DNA of 12,619 bases from JALYUM01 sp036688685 (GCF_036688685.1 NZ_JAQQPS010000046.1:1-12619); one strand, 5' to 3'. Positions 1 to 7,189 are shown, numbered from the stretch's first letter. A program made the numbers and translations. The notes: a model not told the origin generated them from the letters alone.

Positions 1-1
1 C

Positions 2-82
2 CAGGCACTGAAAAACTGGCACGATAAAAAGCCAGAATTATTCGTTAAACGCGTCTATAACCAAGCGGGTCTTGACAGATAG
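2..82 (+). pseudogene. C-terminal end of a transposase (rve/DDE integrase type, IS481- or IS3-like), cut by the window edge
   Basis: The frame from position 2 reads 26 residues to a TAG at 80-82, starting QALKNWHDKKPELF and ending in YNQAGLDR. The pattern (P)xQALKxWxxxxPELFVKxxYNxxGxD is the usual extreme C-terminus of rve-type transposases in proteobacterial IS481/IS3-like elements. The catalytic DDE part would lie before the window, so I cannot tell whether the element is intact. I did not find a convincing terminal inverted repeat in the 60 bases downstream. The family assignment rests on the tail only. Confidence 0.6.
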
Positions 83-144
83 CGCATTCGTGCATCGCAA
101 CTTGCGGGAGGCCATCAAGGTCCGGGTGGCAACGAATTGCGTTC

Positions 145-519
145 TCACAAACTGCTTGGGCTGCGGCGTGACGAATCTTGGTGCCGAAACCACTGCAATA
201 AAAAATTCCAGACCAGTAGTGGAAGCAGCCATGCGGCAGATGGAAAGAGGAAGCCAGTCCAGGGCGGTCTGGTGCCTGAAATAATCACGACTATGAGCAG
301 CGCATATGCAAAGCCTATTGCAATAACTAGTTTTTGTGTCTTCGTTAGCGTTGAAAAGAGGCAGCTGATGATCAACAGCGCGAGCAGCGCTAATAGCGGA
401 AGCACCCCGAACATGACGGAGTAGCCGATTCCGCTCCACCCGCCAGAATGGTCGGTAGCGACATTGATGATGACGCCAAGTGCAATTGAAATGATCGTAA
501 TTATGTTATTGAATCGCAT
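145..519 (-). CDS. Small hypothetical inner-membrane protein, about four transmembrane helices
   Basis: On the minus strand, 124 residues run from an ATG at 519-517 (MRFNNIITI) to a TGA at 147-145. Hydrophobic stretches at roughly residues 5-22, 30-55, 60-80 and 90-112 predict four membrane helices. Short polar loops separate them, and the tail is basic and serine-rich (RHQDSSRRSPSSL). The frame stays open 20 codons further upstream to an ATG at 579, but that extra part is polar and arginine-rich, and the hydrophobic protein starts naturally at 519. A GAGG about 11 bases before 519 is a poor ribosome site. I do not recognise the family and assign no function. It faces away from the polysaccharide genes and lies between transposon remnants, so it looks like accessory cargo. 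The regular helix pattern makes it likelier to be real than a chance frame. Confidence 0.5.
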   Translation of the reverse strand: MRFNNIITIISIALGVIINVATDHSGGWSGIGYSVMFGVLPLLALLALLIISCLFSTLTKTQKLVIAIGFAYALLIVVIISGTRPPWTGFLFPSAAWLLPLLVWNFLLQWFRHQDSSRRSPSSL

Positions 520-753
520 CGTATTCGATGCCTCAAGCCGATGGGGGGCTAAAATTCGGCAAAGGTAGCGCCATTTCATACTGGTCCGGGTAAGAACGGT
601 GCAACCGTGCGACCGCTACTTCCCGAAGTAGCGCTGTACCGGGCTAAGCTTCACCCCGACGGTGGTCGGATGTGAAACGGCAGCGGCAAAGAAGAATGTA
701 ATTCTGCTTCGCCGCAGTTGTCAATTTGGGGTGAGTGAGGCGGGGAACGACGT

Positions 754-1290
754 TTGTCCGCAGGCATTGCGCGATCGACTGATGCAGTGGTCTTGCTGGC
801 TATGACACAACAGCGCACCGCTCCCGACCTCTCCGCCCTCACGCCCGGCAAACTTGAGGGCATCGTGTTGACACTAAGGGAACGATTGGCGGCACTGGAA
901 TGGAAGGTCGCCAGGAACAGTCGCAACGCAAGTCATCGTGGCCGAGCGGCGCCAGGACATCGATGTGTGCCGGTAAGCGCGTTCGATATCGTCGAACACA
1001 GCACGCTGGCGATGACCTGTGGTTGCGGCGAGACCCAGGTGAGCGGCTTTCCCGCTGGCGTGACCGAACTGGTGCAGTATGGCGGGCCAGCGTGGCCGCA
1101 GCAAGCAGGCAGTCGTGACCAATCTGCTGCGCCGCTTCCGCCTTCACGTCGACGCAGTCCTGCGCTTGATCAGCGACTTGGCAGGCCGTTCAGCAACAAC
1201 GTTGGCGAGTCCGCCTTGCGCGTGCCCAGTCAAGGCCAAACAGAAAATCACCGGGTTCTTCTGCACGCGTGCTTCGCTGCTAAACAGTCA
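754..1290 (+). pseudogene. Decayed IS66-family transposase (TnpC) with an internal deletion and frameshifts
   Basis: Pieces of an IS66 TnpC protein occur in the correct order but in two alternating frames. From 754, one frame gives the N-terminal part: DLSALTPGKLEGIVLTLRER, then LEWKVARNSRNAS (the IS66 LAKNSRNSSKPP region), then CGCGETQVSGFPAGVTELVQY, the cysteine-rich zinc-binding region. Near 1085 the match jumps to the +1 frame (GRSKQAVVTNLLRRF, LHVDAVLRLISDL). It then returns to the first frame for RPFSNNVGESALRVP (intact form PFTNNLxEQxxRMxK), and to the other again for VKAKQKITGFFCT (intact form VKQKISGCFRT). An intact TnpC has about 500 residues, so most of the central DDE catalytic region is missing. 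This cannot encode an active transposase. No tnpA or tnpB partner is recognisable in the preceding 200 bases. Confidence 0.8.
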
Positions 1291-1315
1291 CAATAGAATT
1301 TCCCTAGAAATATAG

Positions 1316-1632
1316 GTATCGATAAACATTGTGCGTGTGCCAGTAGTTTGAAAGATACTCACATCGATTTACTTAAAAATATGCGTACATCCAAATCACC
1401 GACTGATAGCTTGACCACACGCAGTATCTAAAAAAACAAGTTGTTTAATATGAAAAAAGTTAAAAGGTGGCGGAACTTCGGCGTCATGATTCTATTTTTC
1501 AACCAGTCAAAAGTTTAACTTGCATAACTGCATCGGTATATCGAAAAGTGGCATGATCTCTTGCCTCACTTGAGGTTTTTGAAGAACACACGACGAAGAC
1601 AAGCGCCCGTGTATAACTTGACGGTTTCTAAC
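1316..1632. other. AT-rich non-coding spacer upstream of the LysR regulator
   Basis: No convincing gene lies here. Base composition becomes clearly AT-rich after the IS66 relic, with A-runs at about 1430-1460. The spacer probably carries the regulator's promoter. The best core-promoter match I see is TTTAAC (1514-1519) and TATATC (1537-1542), separated by 17 bases, a weak match to the housekeeping consensus. There is no clear hairpin-plus-T-run terminator for the upstream relic. Confidence 0.5.
1514..1542 (+). promoter_or_regulatory. Weak candidate sigma70 promoter for the LysR gene
   Basis: TTTAAC at 1514-1519 and TATATC at 1537-1542 are separated by 17 bases in the AT-rich spacer. Each hexamer deviates from consensus (TTGACA/TATAAT) at two positions or more. 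Spacing and context are right, but in AT-rich DNA such matches arise by chance. Confidence 0.22.
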
Positions 1633-2691
1633 ATGATGATCGACCCGAACGATATTTCTTTCCATACAGGAGCGCCAGCAGGCGTGGATCGCGTTAACAT
1701 GGGCGTGCCGTCCCTGAAAGGAAGAAATTTAAGAATTAGCCTTAAGCAATGGAGAATGTTTCATGCTGTAATTGATTCCGACGGATTTTTTGGCGCAGCG
1801 GATAGTCTGAATGTCACGCAGTCGACGGTCAGCCATGCAGTGGCCAAGCTGCAGGATCAACTCGGTGTGCCGCTTCTCGTTTTAAATGGACGCAAGGCCA
1901 AAATAACGGATGAAGGACGAATATTGCTTGAGCGGTCAAGGCTCCTCGTCCGGCATGCAATCGAGCTCGAGAAGCTGGCAGAGAACCTCAGGCAAGGATG
2001 GGGATCTGAAATTCGGCTGGCAAGCGCCCCCATTTTTCCTGCCGAGCTGCTCCCGCTTGCACTTCGAAAATTCTCGTTGAGCCTACCTAAAGTCAAACTG
2101 CGTGTCAGGCAAGCGACGCATGAGCAGGCCAAGTCTGCGCTCCATAACAACACCGTTGACCTGGCAATCACTACCCAGATGACGGAGGGATTTGTCGGAA
2201 ACGAATTGATCAAAGTTGAACATGTTGCAGTCGCGCATCCCGCAAGTGTGTTGTTCGCACTTAAACGGGATATCACGTCCGACGAACTGCGTAGCCAGTG
2301 CCAAGTGGTAATTTCAGACATCGACGATTATGTCGCGACTGAAGCCAGCTATCGATTATCACTATTTACGCAAGTCTGGAACGTCAGCAGCCTCGATCTG
2401 GCGTTTCGCGTACTAAGGCAGGGTATCGGGTATGCATGGTTGCCCAGGCACGAGGTTCAGCAGGCGCTCAATGAGAACCAGGTCCGTATCCTGCCCGTGG
2501 TAGGCGGATCAACTTACACCACGACGCTCTATCTCCTTCACGCACGGTCGGTGGCGCCGGATACCGTGACCGGAAAATTTGCCGAACGCCTTCAAACCTG
2601 CAGCAGGTGCTATCAAGAAAATACGCGGGCGCCGGCACGCGCAGAGCTAATGCCCGATCCGGCATGCTGCGATGACGTTGAGCAGCACTGA
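1633..2691 (+). CDS. LysR-type transcriptional regulator
   Basis: A DNA-binding regulator of the LysR family. The N-terminal winged helix-turn-helix is clear: SLKQWRMFHAVIDSDGFFGA, then ADSLNVTQSTVSHAVAKLQ (helix-turn-helix and recognition helix), then a linker helix at LLERSRLLVRHAIELEKLAENL. A periplasmic-binding-protein-like effector domain follows, with VDLAITTQ (DLAI motif) and FRVLRQGIGYAWLPRHEV (the GxGxxxLP segment). The frame is open from a TTG at 1561. ATGs at 1633, 1636 and 1699 are alternatives, and none has a good ribosome site. I chose 1633 because its downstream codons look coding. Starting at 1699 would bring the HTH closer to the usual family position near the N-terminus. The C-terminus carries an unusual cysteine- and arginine-rich tail (CSRCYQENTRAPARAEL). 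It sits directly before and in line with the co-polymerase gene, so it plausibly controls the polysaccharide locus. The target and ligand are unknown. Confidence 0.88.
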   Translation: MMIDPNDISFHTGAPAGVDRVNMGVPSLKGRNLRISLKQWRMFHAVIDSDGFFGAADSLNVTQSTVSHAVAKLQDQLGVPLLVLNGRKAKITDEGRILLERSRLLVRHAIELEKLAENLRQGWGSEIRLASAPIFPAELLPLALRKFSLSLPKVKLRVRQATHEQAKSALHNNTVDLAITTQMTEGFVGNELIKVEHVAVAHPASVLFALKRDITSDELRSQCQVVISDIDDYVATEASYRLSLFTQVWNVSSLDLAFRVLRQGIGYAWLPRHEVQQALNENQVRILPVVGGSTYTTTLYLLHARSVAPDTVTGKFAERLQTCSRCYQENTRAPARAELMPDPACCDDVEQH

Positions 2692-2746
2692 AGGAAATCT
2701 CGATTCATGTCGATGCGATCATTTTAAAAAATCCGGGTGGCGAAAA

Positions 2747-4273
2747 ATGATGCCAATTAAGGACAACAGGGTGGATGGATACTTGCAGCAGTTACGCAAA
2801 AAAAGAAGACGCGACAATAGATCGTCCGAATTGCTATTTGCTGTCGAAAATATCCTGCGCAATGGATGGCTGATTTCGGGAATTGCCTGCTTTGTTGCGA
2901 TGTGCGGCATCCTGTACGCCTTGTCGGTCACGCCAATCTACGAGTCGAACATCCTCATCCAGATAAAGCGCAGCGCACCGCTTTCCGGCGAACTGCAGGC
3001 AGACCTTCCCGCAGCAACCGAAGTGGAGATCCTGCGCTCGCGCGCAATCCTGACACGTGTTGTCAATGCGCTTCAACTCGATATCAGCATCGAACCAAAG
3101 TTATTTCCCGTGATCGGTGGATTCGTAGCGGCAAGGAACCCGGACATCTCCTCACCGGGCTTGTTCGGCCGGGGCGGTTATGTATGGGGCGCGGATCGGG
3201 TGCGGCTAGCCAATTTCACCGTTCCGCCGGGGCTGCAGCGACGTATTGTCACGCTCACCGTCACAGCCAGAGACGAATTGACACTCAGCGAAAATACCTC
3301 GGGAATCAGGCTAAAAGCGCGGGTAGGCAGCATGGCGAAGCTTCAGACAAAATACGGGCCCGTCACAATTCTCGTCGCGGAAATAAGGGCGCGGCCGGGT
3401 GCACAGTTTATGGTGAGCCAGCGTCCGGAATATCAGGTCGTGGAACAGTTGCAGCGCTCACTGGCGATCTCGGAAAAAGTAAAACAGTCGAACGTGATCA
3501 CTGTCTCATTGCAAGGATCGAAGCCGGAGCTGGTCAGCGGTATTCTGAACGAAATCGGCGCGCAGTACATCAGTCAGCAGGTTTCCCTAAGAACGGCCGA
3601 GGCAAAGAGCCAACTGCTTTTCTACGATCAGCAAGTGACTGAATCCGTGAAACGTCTGCGCGAACTGGACGTCAAGATCAACCAGATTCTTCGCCGCTTT
3701 GGGACCTCAGACTTAAGCGAGGAAGAACGTATTCTCGCCCAGCAGTCAGTTGCGCTGAAAGCGAAGCTGGATGAAAAAGAACAAAGGAAAACTGAATTGG
3801 CAGGTCGGTTTGCCGATGGGCATCCTGAAATAATCACGCTAACAACAATCATTCAGAATGTACGCCGTGATTTCGACGAAGTCGAGTCGAAACGACGGAT
3901 GATTGCATCGGCACAACATGAGATACTCAGCGCTAACCGGGATAAACAAATCAACAGCGAGATGAACATCGCTCTGGTTAATGCTCGCCATAAACTCGAT
4001 GCACTACTGCTCTCGAATAGTGTCAATATACGCTGGGTCGACCGCGCAGAAACGCCTACCCAGCCAACGACGCTCGGGCTGAACGTCATGATTGCAATGT
4101 CCTGCTTGATAGGGATAGTCCTTGGCATCATTGCCTCTATGTTGAAAAATTTCATTGTGGCGCATGCGAATGGATCCCGTGGCTTCTTGGTAGGTCGTCA
4201 CTTCGTGATCAGCGACGACATTTCTGACTGGAAAAATAGCGATAAACTGCGAAAAAAAGCGTCGCAGGCCTGA
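2747..4273 (+). CDS. Wzc/EpsB-like polysaccharide co-polymerase (chain-length determinant) lacking the tyrosine-kinase domain
   Basis: An inner-membrane protein of 508 residues that would set polysaccharide chain length and couple polymerisation to export. A basic N-terminus (QLRKKRRRDNRSS) precedes a first transmembrane helix at about residues 42-60. The Wzz domain follows (ILIQIKRSAPLSGELQ, then TEVEILRSRAILTRVV). A long periplasmic region includes a glutamate/lysine-rich coiled coil at about 300-420. A proline motif (AETPTQPTTLG) precedes a second helix at about 446-468. This is the membrane half of Wzc/EpsB-type bacterial tyrosine kinases (usually 700-750 residues). Here only about 40 residues follow helix 2, with no Walker A or B motif and no tyrosine cluster. 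The stop codon lies inside a REP-like repeat. I chose ATG 2747 because GGGTGG lies six bases upstream. An in-frame ATG at 2672 would overlap the LysR gene by 20 bases and lacks a ribosome site. No partner kinase gene is visible in the window. Confidence 0.85.
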   Translation: MMPIKDNRVDGYLQQLRKKRRRDNRSSELLFAVENILRNGWLISGIACFVAMCGILYALSVTPIYESNILIQIKRSAPLSGELQADLPAATEVEILRSRAILTRVVNALQLDISIEPKLFPVIGGFVAARNPDISSPGLFGRGGYVWGADRVRLANFTVPPGLQRRIVTLTVTARDELTLSENTSGIRLKARVGSMAKLQTKYGPVTILVAEIRARPGAQFMVSQRPEYQVVEQLQRSLAISEKVKQSNVITVSLQGSKPELVSGILNEIGAQYISQQVSLRTAEAKSQLLFYDQQVTESVKRLRELDVKINQILRRFGTSDLSEEERILAQQSVALKAKLDEKEQRKTELAGRFADGHPEIITLTTIIQNVRRDFDEVESKRRMIASAQHEILSANRDKQINSEMNIALVNARHKLDALLLSNSVNIRWVDRAETPTQPTTLGLNVMIAMSCLIGIVLGIIASMLKNFIVAHANGSRGFLVGRHFVISDDISDWKNSDKLRKKASQA

Positions 4274-4287
4274 GCTTGTCGAAGGGC
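4269..4287 (+). repeat. REP-like short repeat (PELVEG-type) covering the co-polymerase stop codon
   Basis: CCTGAGCTTGTCGAAGGGC matches the short dispersed intergenic repeat of many proteobacterial genomes whose reverse strand reads CCTTCGACAAGCTCAGG. It encodes PELVEG in one frame. The TGA at 4271-4273 inside it is the stop of the co-polymerase. A degenerate inverted copy (GGCCTTCGACGGG, 4355-4367) lies about 70 bases downstream, so the two could form the arms of a paired element. The copy number in the genome cannot be judged from this window. Confidence 0.65.
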
Positions 4288-4292
4288 TGGCG

Positions 4293-4310
4293 GTGCAGGC
4301 TGGCCTGCAC
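4293..4310. repeat. Perfect 8-bp inverted repeat (hairpin) between the REP arms
   Basis: GTGCAGGC (4293-4300) and GCCTGCAC (4303-4310) are perfectly complementary with a 2-base gap, giving a GC-rich hairpin 20-37 bases after the co-polymerase stop. No T-run follows, so it is not a textbook intrinsic terminator. It could stabilise the 3' end of the upstream mRNA or be part of the REP element. Confidence 0.5.
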
Positions 4311-4836
4311 TGGCGGCTACGGAGACAAGAAAATTCGTCGTTATCCAATGCAATGGCCTTCGACGGGATGCTTGAAATGCGCGCCGCCGTCGCTGCACTG
4401 TTCCGCCTTGCGATATCCACTTCCGGCAAAGCCTCTACTCTGTGATTCCTGAATGCACGGCAATCCCACACAGCGACGCCAAGACTATCACTGATTTTCC
4501 ATTTCTCTTGAATTGTGTGACGGCGTTGTTAAAAAATATGCCGTCGACCTTCCTCCATTTAAAGATCTTCAGGGAACAAGGACTACTGCATTCTCGGGGA
4601 AAATTTTTATAGTGGAACTAATCGTAAAAATAAATGTGTATCGAAATATTATCACCAGATAGATCGATTTTTCCAATCTGATAGTCGACGGCGTCACGCT
4701 AAAGTAATACCCAGCTAGTTTGATTGAGCGAGTCGCAATTGCGCAGGAACGCAAACAGCGAAGTCTGGCGGTTTCCGGCCAGGCAGCATTTGTGCCGACC
4801 TGGGCGAATCATTGCGATGAGATGCGATGCGCACGT

Positions 4837-4841
4837 GGAGG
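4837..4841 (+). promoter_or_regulatory. Shine-Dalgarno site fixing the initiating transferase start at 4847
   Basis: GGAGG lies five bases before the ATG at 4847-4849. It is the strongest ribosome site in the window and argues against the in-frame upstream starts at 4724 and 4817, which lack one. Confidence 0.75.
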
Positions 4842-4846
4842 TTGTC

Positions 4847-6058
4847 ATGTCAGCATGGGAACAGATTGATGGCGTGTTCGGTGCAGGGCTATCAAAAATA
4901 TTGGCGCCAGTTCTGCTGGAAACCGCCGCATTGGCGATGGTCGTGAGTCTGGTCGTCTGTGCGATGAGCATTCTTACCAGCCGTTGGCATGGGCGTTATT
5001 CCTTTGATAATGATTTCAATGGAATTCAAAAGGTGCATAAAAAAATGGTGCCGCGGACTGGCGGAATTGCATTGTTGTGCGGTGTCCTGGCTATTCCTAT
5101 CATGGCGGGACTCGGCAATGACAAATTTTTCCTGCCGCACGATGCCAGGATCACGATACTGAAACTTGTACTGGCCGCAATGCCCGCATTTCTTGCTGGA
5201 TTGATTGAAGACTTGACCAAGAACGTTTCGGTACGGGTCCGCTTGTTATCGATATTCGCGAGTGCAATCCTTGCTACCTGGCTGCTGGGCGCTCATCTGC
5301 CTCGTCTCGATATTTGGGGACTTGATGACGCACTACACTTAATTCCTGTCTCTTTGGCCATCACAGCGTTTTCTGTCGTGGGTGTCACGAATTCAATCAA
5401 TATTGTCGATGGTTTCCATGGTGTCGCCGGCGGTACCGTTGTGATTGTGCTGGCCGGTGTTGGATACTTAGCCGGGAGGGAGGGGGACATCCTGGTTGCC
5501 TTGCTCGCTACGGCTGGGATAGGCACGACCATCGGTTTTCTTATCCTGAACTATCCGACCGGAAAGTTATTCATGGGAGACGGAGGCGCTTATTTCATCG
5601 CTTTCTGGGCCGCGGAAGTCGCTATTCTGACGGTCGTCAGGAATCCAGGCATCAACGCCTGGCAAATACTCGCAATCTTTGCGTATCCCGTAATCGAAGT
5701 ATTGTTCAGCATGTACCGCCGGACGATATTGCACAACGCTTTCGTCGGCGCCCCGGATCGCCTGCACCTTCATTCGCTGTTCTATCGTCGGGTCGCCTGC
5801 CACCAGATCAGCATCCAAAAATACACCTGGGGACGGAATGCGGGTGTCGCATGTTTCGTGACGACTTGGGTGGCTACCGCAACCCTTGTAGCTATTCTCT
5901 TCGGCAATACCGTCCCTGCAGCAGTGGCACTGGTTTTGATTCAGGGCCTGGCATATGTATCGGTGTATATGAGACTCGTCCGTGGACATTGGGGACGCTG
6001 CCTTAGTCCGGCGGTCATCCTTGGACTAAGGCCGCAGCAGAGAGTCAAAATAATCTGA
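4847..6058 (+). CDS. WecA/MraY-family undecaprenyl-phosphate sugar-1-phosphate transferase (initiating enzyme)
   Basis: A polytopic inner-membrane enzyme of 403 residues. It would transfer a sugar-1-phosphate (probably a HexNAc) from its UDP donor to undecaprenyl phosphate, the first step of repeat-unit assembly. The family signatures occur in order. These are KVHKKMVPRTGGIAL (about 62-75), an acidic pair in GLIEDLTKNVSVRVR (118-132) at the DDxxD-like site, and the catalytic-loop motif TNSINIVDGFHGVAGG (181-196). MGDGGAYFIAF (243-253) and DRLHLHSLFYRR (304-315, the C-terminal HxH loop) follow. About ten to eleven hydrophobic segments surround them. A GGAGG five bases upstream sets the start at 4847. 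The sequence resembles the WecA/WbpL-like branch more than MraY because of the NxxNxxDGxxG and HLH forms. The exact sugar (GlcNAc, GalNAc, QuiNAc or FucNAc) cannot be read from sequence. It heads a tight run of genes reaching the end of the window. Confidence 0.9.
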   Translation: MSAWEQIDGVFGAGLSKILAPVLLETAALAMVVSLVVCAMSILTSRWHGRYSFDNDFNGIQKVHKKMVPRTGGIALLCGVLAIPIMAGLGNDKFFLPHDARITILKLVLAAMPAFLAGLIEDLTKNVSVRVRLLSIFASAILATWLLGAHLPRLDIWGLDDALHLIPVSLAITAFSVVGVTNSINIVDGFHGVAGGTVVIVLAGVGYLAGREGDILVALLATAGIGTTIGFLILNYPTGKLFMGDGGAYFIAFWAAEVAILTVVRNPGINAWQILAIFAYPVIEVLFSMYRRTILHNAFVGAPDRLHLHSLFYRRVACHQISIQKYTWGRNAGVACFVTTWVATATLVAILFGNTVPAAVALVLIQGLAYVSVYMRLVRGHWGRCLSPAVILGLRPQQRVKII

Positions 6059-6105
6059 TTGGGCTGAATACGTCGAACGAGATGTTCCGGTTTTAAGAAA
6101 ATATT

Positions 6106-6110
6106 AAGGA
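6106..6110 (+). promoter_or_regulatory. Shine-Dalgarno site favouring the epimerase start at 6119
   Basis: AAGGA ends eight bases before the ATG at 6119-6121. The upstream in-frame ATG at 6110 overlaps the site itself and cannot use it. Confidence 0.6.
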
Positions 6111-6118
6111 TGACAGCG

Positions 6119-7189
6119 ATGAACGCTTTTGAAAAAATTCAAGGGGATCTTCTGAATCATCCCAAAAAATGGTTGGTGACAGGGTGCGCAGGATTTATCG
6201 GTTCCAATCTGCTGGAATGTCTCTTGAAACTGAATCAGACAGTTGTCGGCCTGGACAACCTGTCAACCGGCCATCAGCATAATATGGACGAGGTGCGCGA
6301 TCTTGTCAGCGATGTGCAATGGCGGAGGTTCACATTTATTCATGGTGATATATGTGACAGAAATGCATGCAAAGAAGCAGCGACGCACGTCGAACATGTT
6401 TTACACCAGGCAGCATTGGGCTCGGTTCCACGATCGATATCGGACCCAATCGCGACCAATGATTCCAATGTCAGCGGCTTTCTTAACATTCTGGTCGCAT
6501 CCAGAGATGCTGGGGTAAATTCCTTTGTCTTTGCTGCATCAAGCTCAACGTACGGCGACCATCCTGGCTTGCCGAAGGTTGAACAGATTATTGGCCGGCC
6601 CATGTCTCCCTATGCAGTAAGCAAATACGTCAACGAACTATATGCCGATGTTTTTACACGGTGCTATGGATTAAAAACAACCGGGCTGCGCTACTTTAAT
6701 GTTTTTGGAAAAAGGCAAGACCCTGATGGTGCTTATGCTGCAGTTATTCCAAAATGGATCAATGCGATGCTGCAGAATAAATCGGTAATAGTCAACGGAG
6801 ACGGTAGCACAAGCCGGGATTTTTGCTATGTTGCCAACGCTGTCGAAGCCAATTTGCTTGCCACATTTAATCAAAATGGTCAAGCCAGTGAGATTTATAA
6901 TGTCGCCGTGAGTGATGCCACAACCTTGAACCAGCTTTTCGATTATTTAAAATCGATTTTGAAGGCGAATGGCATTGCGTTCAACCAAAACCCGGTCTAC
7001 GCCGCGTTTCGGGACGGTGACATTCGGCATTCGCAAGCAGATGTCGCCAAGGCTGTAAGGGAGCTCGGCTATTCTTCGGCTCATCGTATTTATGATGGAC
7101 TTGAAGCGACCATACCATGGTATTTAGCGCGCAGCGGCAGGAAAATTTTGGCGTCAGAAATGGAAGATTATTTCCTGTCAGCTGAATAA
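6119..7189 (+). CDS. wbpP: UDP-N-acetylglucosamine 4-epimerase, WbpP/TviC type
   Basis: A cytoplasmic extended short-chain dehydrogenase of 356 residues that interconverts UDP-GlcNAc and UDP-GalNAc (or the uronic acid forms) using bound NAD. The Rossmann motif TGCAGFIGSN is at 21-30, followed by LDNLSTGHQHN (45-55). The catalytic serine region FAASSSTYGDHPGLPKVE (138-155) comes before the catalytic YAVSK (Tyr165, Lys169). RYFNVFGKRQDPDGAYAAVIPKW (191-213) and NGDGSTSRDFCYV (226-238) follow. The runs QAALGSVPRSISDP and SSSTYGDHPGLPKVE closely match WbpP and TviC/VipB of GalNAc(A)-containing O-antigens and the Vi capsule, and differ from GalE. The C-terminal GDIRHSQADVAKA and IPWYL are also typical of that group. 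No UDP-HexNAc dehydrogenase (WbpO/TviB) is in the window, so the product used here may be UDP-GalNAc. It lies 60 bases after the initiating transferase and is probably co-transcribed. Confidence 0.92.
   Translation: MNAFEKIQGDLLNHPKKWLVTGCAGFIGSNLLECLLKLNQTVVGLDNLSTGHQHNMDEVRDLVSDVQWRRFTFIHGDICDRNACKEAATHVEHVLHQAALGSVPRSISDPIATNDSNVSGFLNILVASRDAGVNSFVFAASSSTYGDHPGLPKVEQIIGRPMSPYAVSKYVNELYADVFTRCYGLKTTGLRYFNVFGKRQDPDGAYAAVIPKWINAMLQNKSVIVNGDGSTSRDFCYVANAVEANLLATFNQNGQASEIYNVAVSDATTLNQLFDYLKSILKANGIAFNQNPVYAAFRDGDIRHSQADVAKAVRELGYSSAHRIYDGLEATIPWYLARSGRKILASEMEDYFLSAE

Larger units (their letters stand above)
4274..4846. other. 573-bp non-coding gap between the co-polymerase and the initiating transferase
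   Basis: I see no protein gene here. The left third (4269-4440) is GC-rich and holds the REP-like repeat, the hairpin and a degenerate inverted copy. The middle (about 4550-4680) is AT-rich, with -10-like hexamers TATAGT (4608-4613) and TATTAT (4647-4652), neither with a good -35 box. A 9-bp inverted repeat (GCCGTCGAC at 4540-4548, GTCGACGGC at 4684-4692) frames this AT-rich segment. A likely role is a promoter region for the genes from 4847 on. Tyrosine kinase genes often follow the co-polymerase in such loci, so a lost gene is possible, but I found no kinase remnant. Confidence 0.55.

Noticed and set aside
125..140. Second sigma54-like sequence, TGGCAACGAATTGC
   Set aside because: The GG-GC distance is one base too short, and no suitable gene starts downstream on the plus strand.
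38..439. Antisense frame of 133 codons overlapping the small membrane protein
   Set aside because: It overlaps the better-structured membrane protein in another frame and shows no family resemblance.
1549..1565. Sigma54-like sequence TGGCATG-N5-TTGCC upstream of the LysR gene
   Set aside because: The spacer is one base longer than the consensus (N4 between TGGCACG and TTGC), so GG and GC are 13 rather than 12 apart. Sigma54 promoters rarely tolerate this.
2866..3642. Long same-strand frame (258 codons) inside the co-polymerase gene
   Set aside because: Composition rich in R, S, H and Q with no hydrophobic or domain pattern. The overlapping frame encodes a coherent Wzz-domain protein, so this is a shadow.
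4293..4310. Intrinsic terminator after the co-polymerase
   Set aside because: The hairpin is good, but no T-run follows, so I list it only as an inverted repeat.
5567..5989. Antisense reading frame opposite the initiating transferase
   Set aside because: No recognisable protein features, and it is fully covered by a gene with family motifs on the plus strand.
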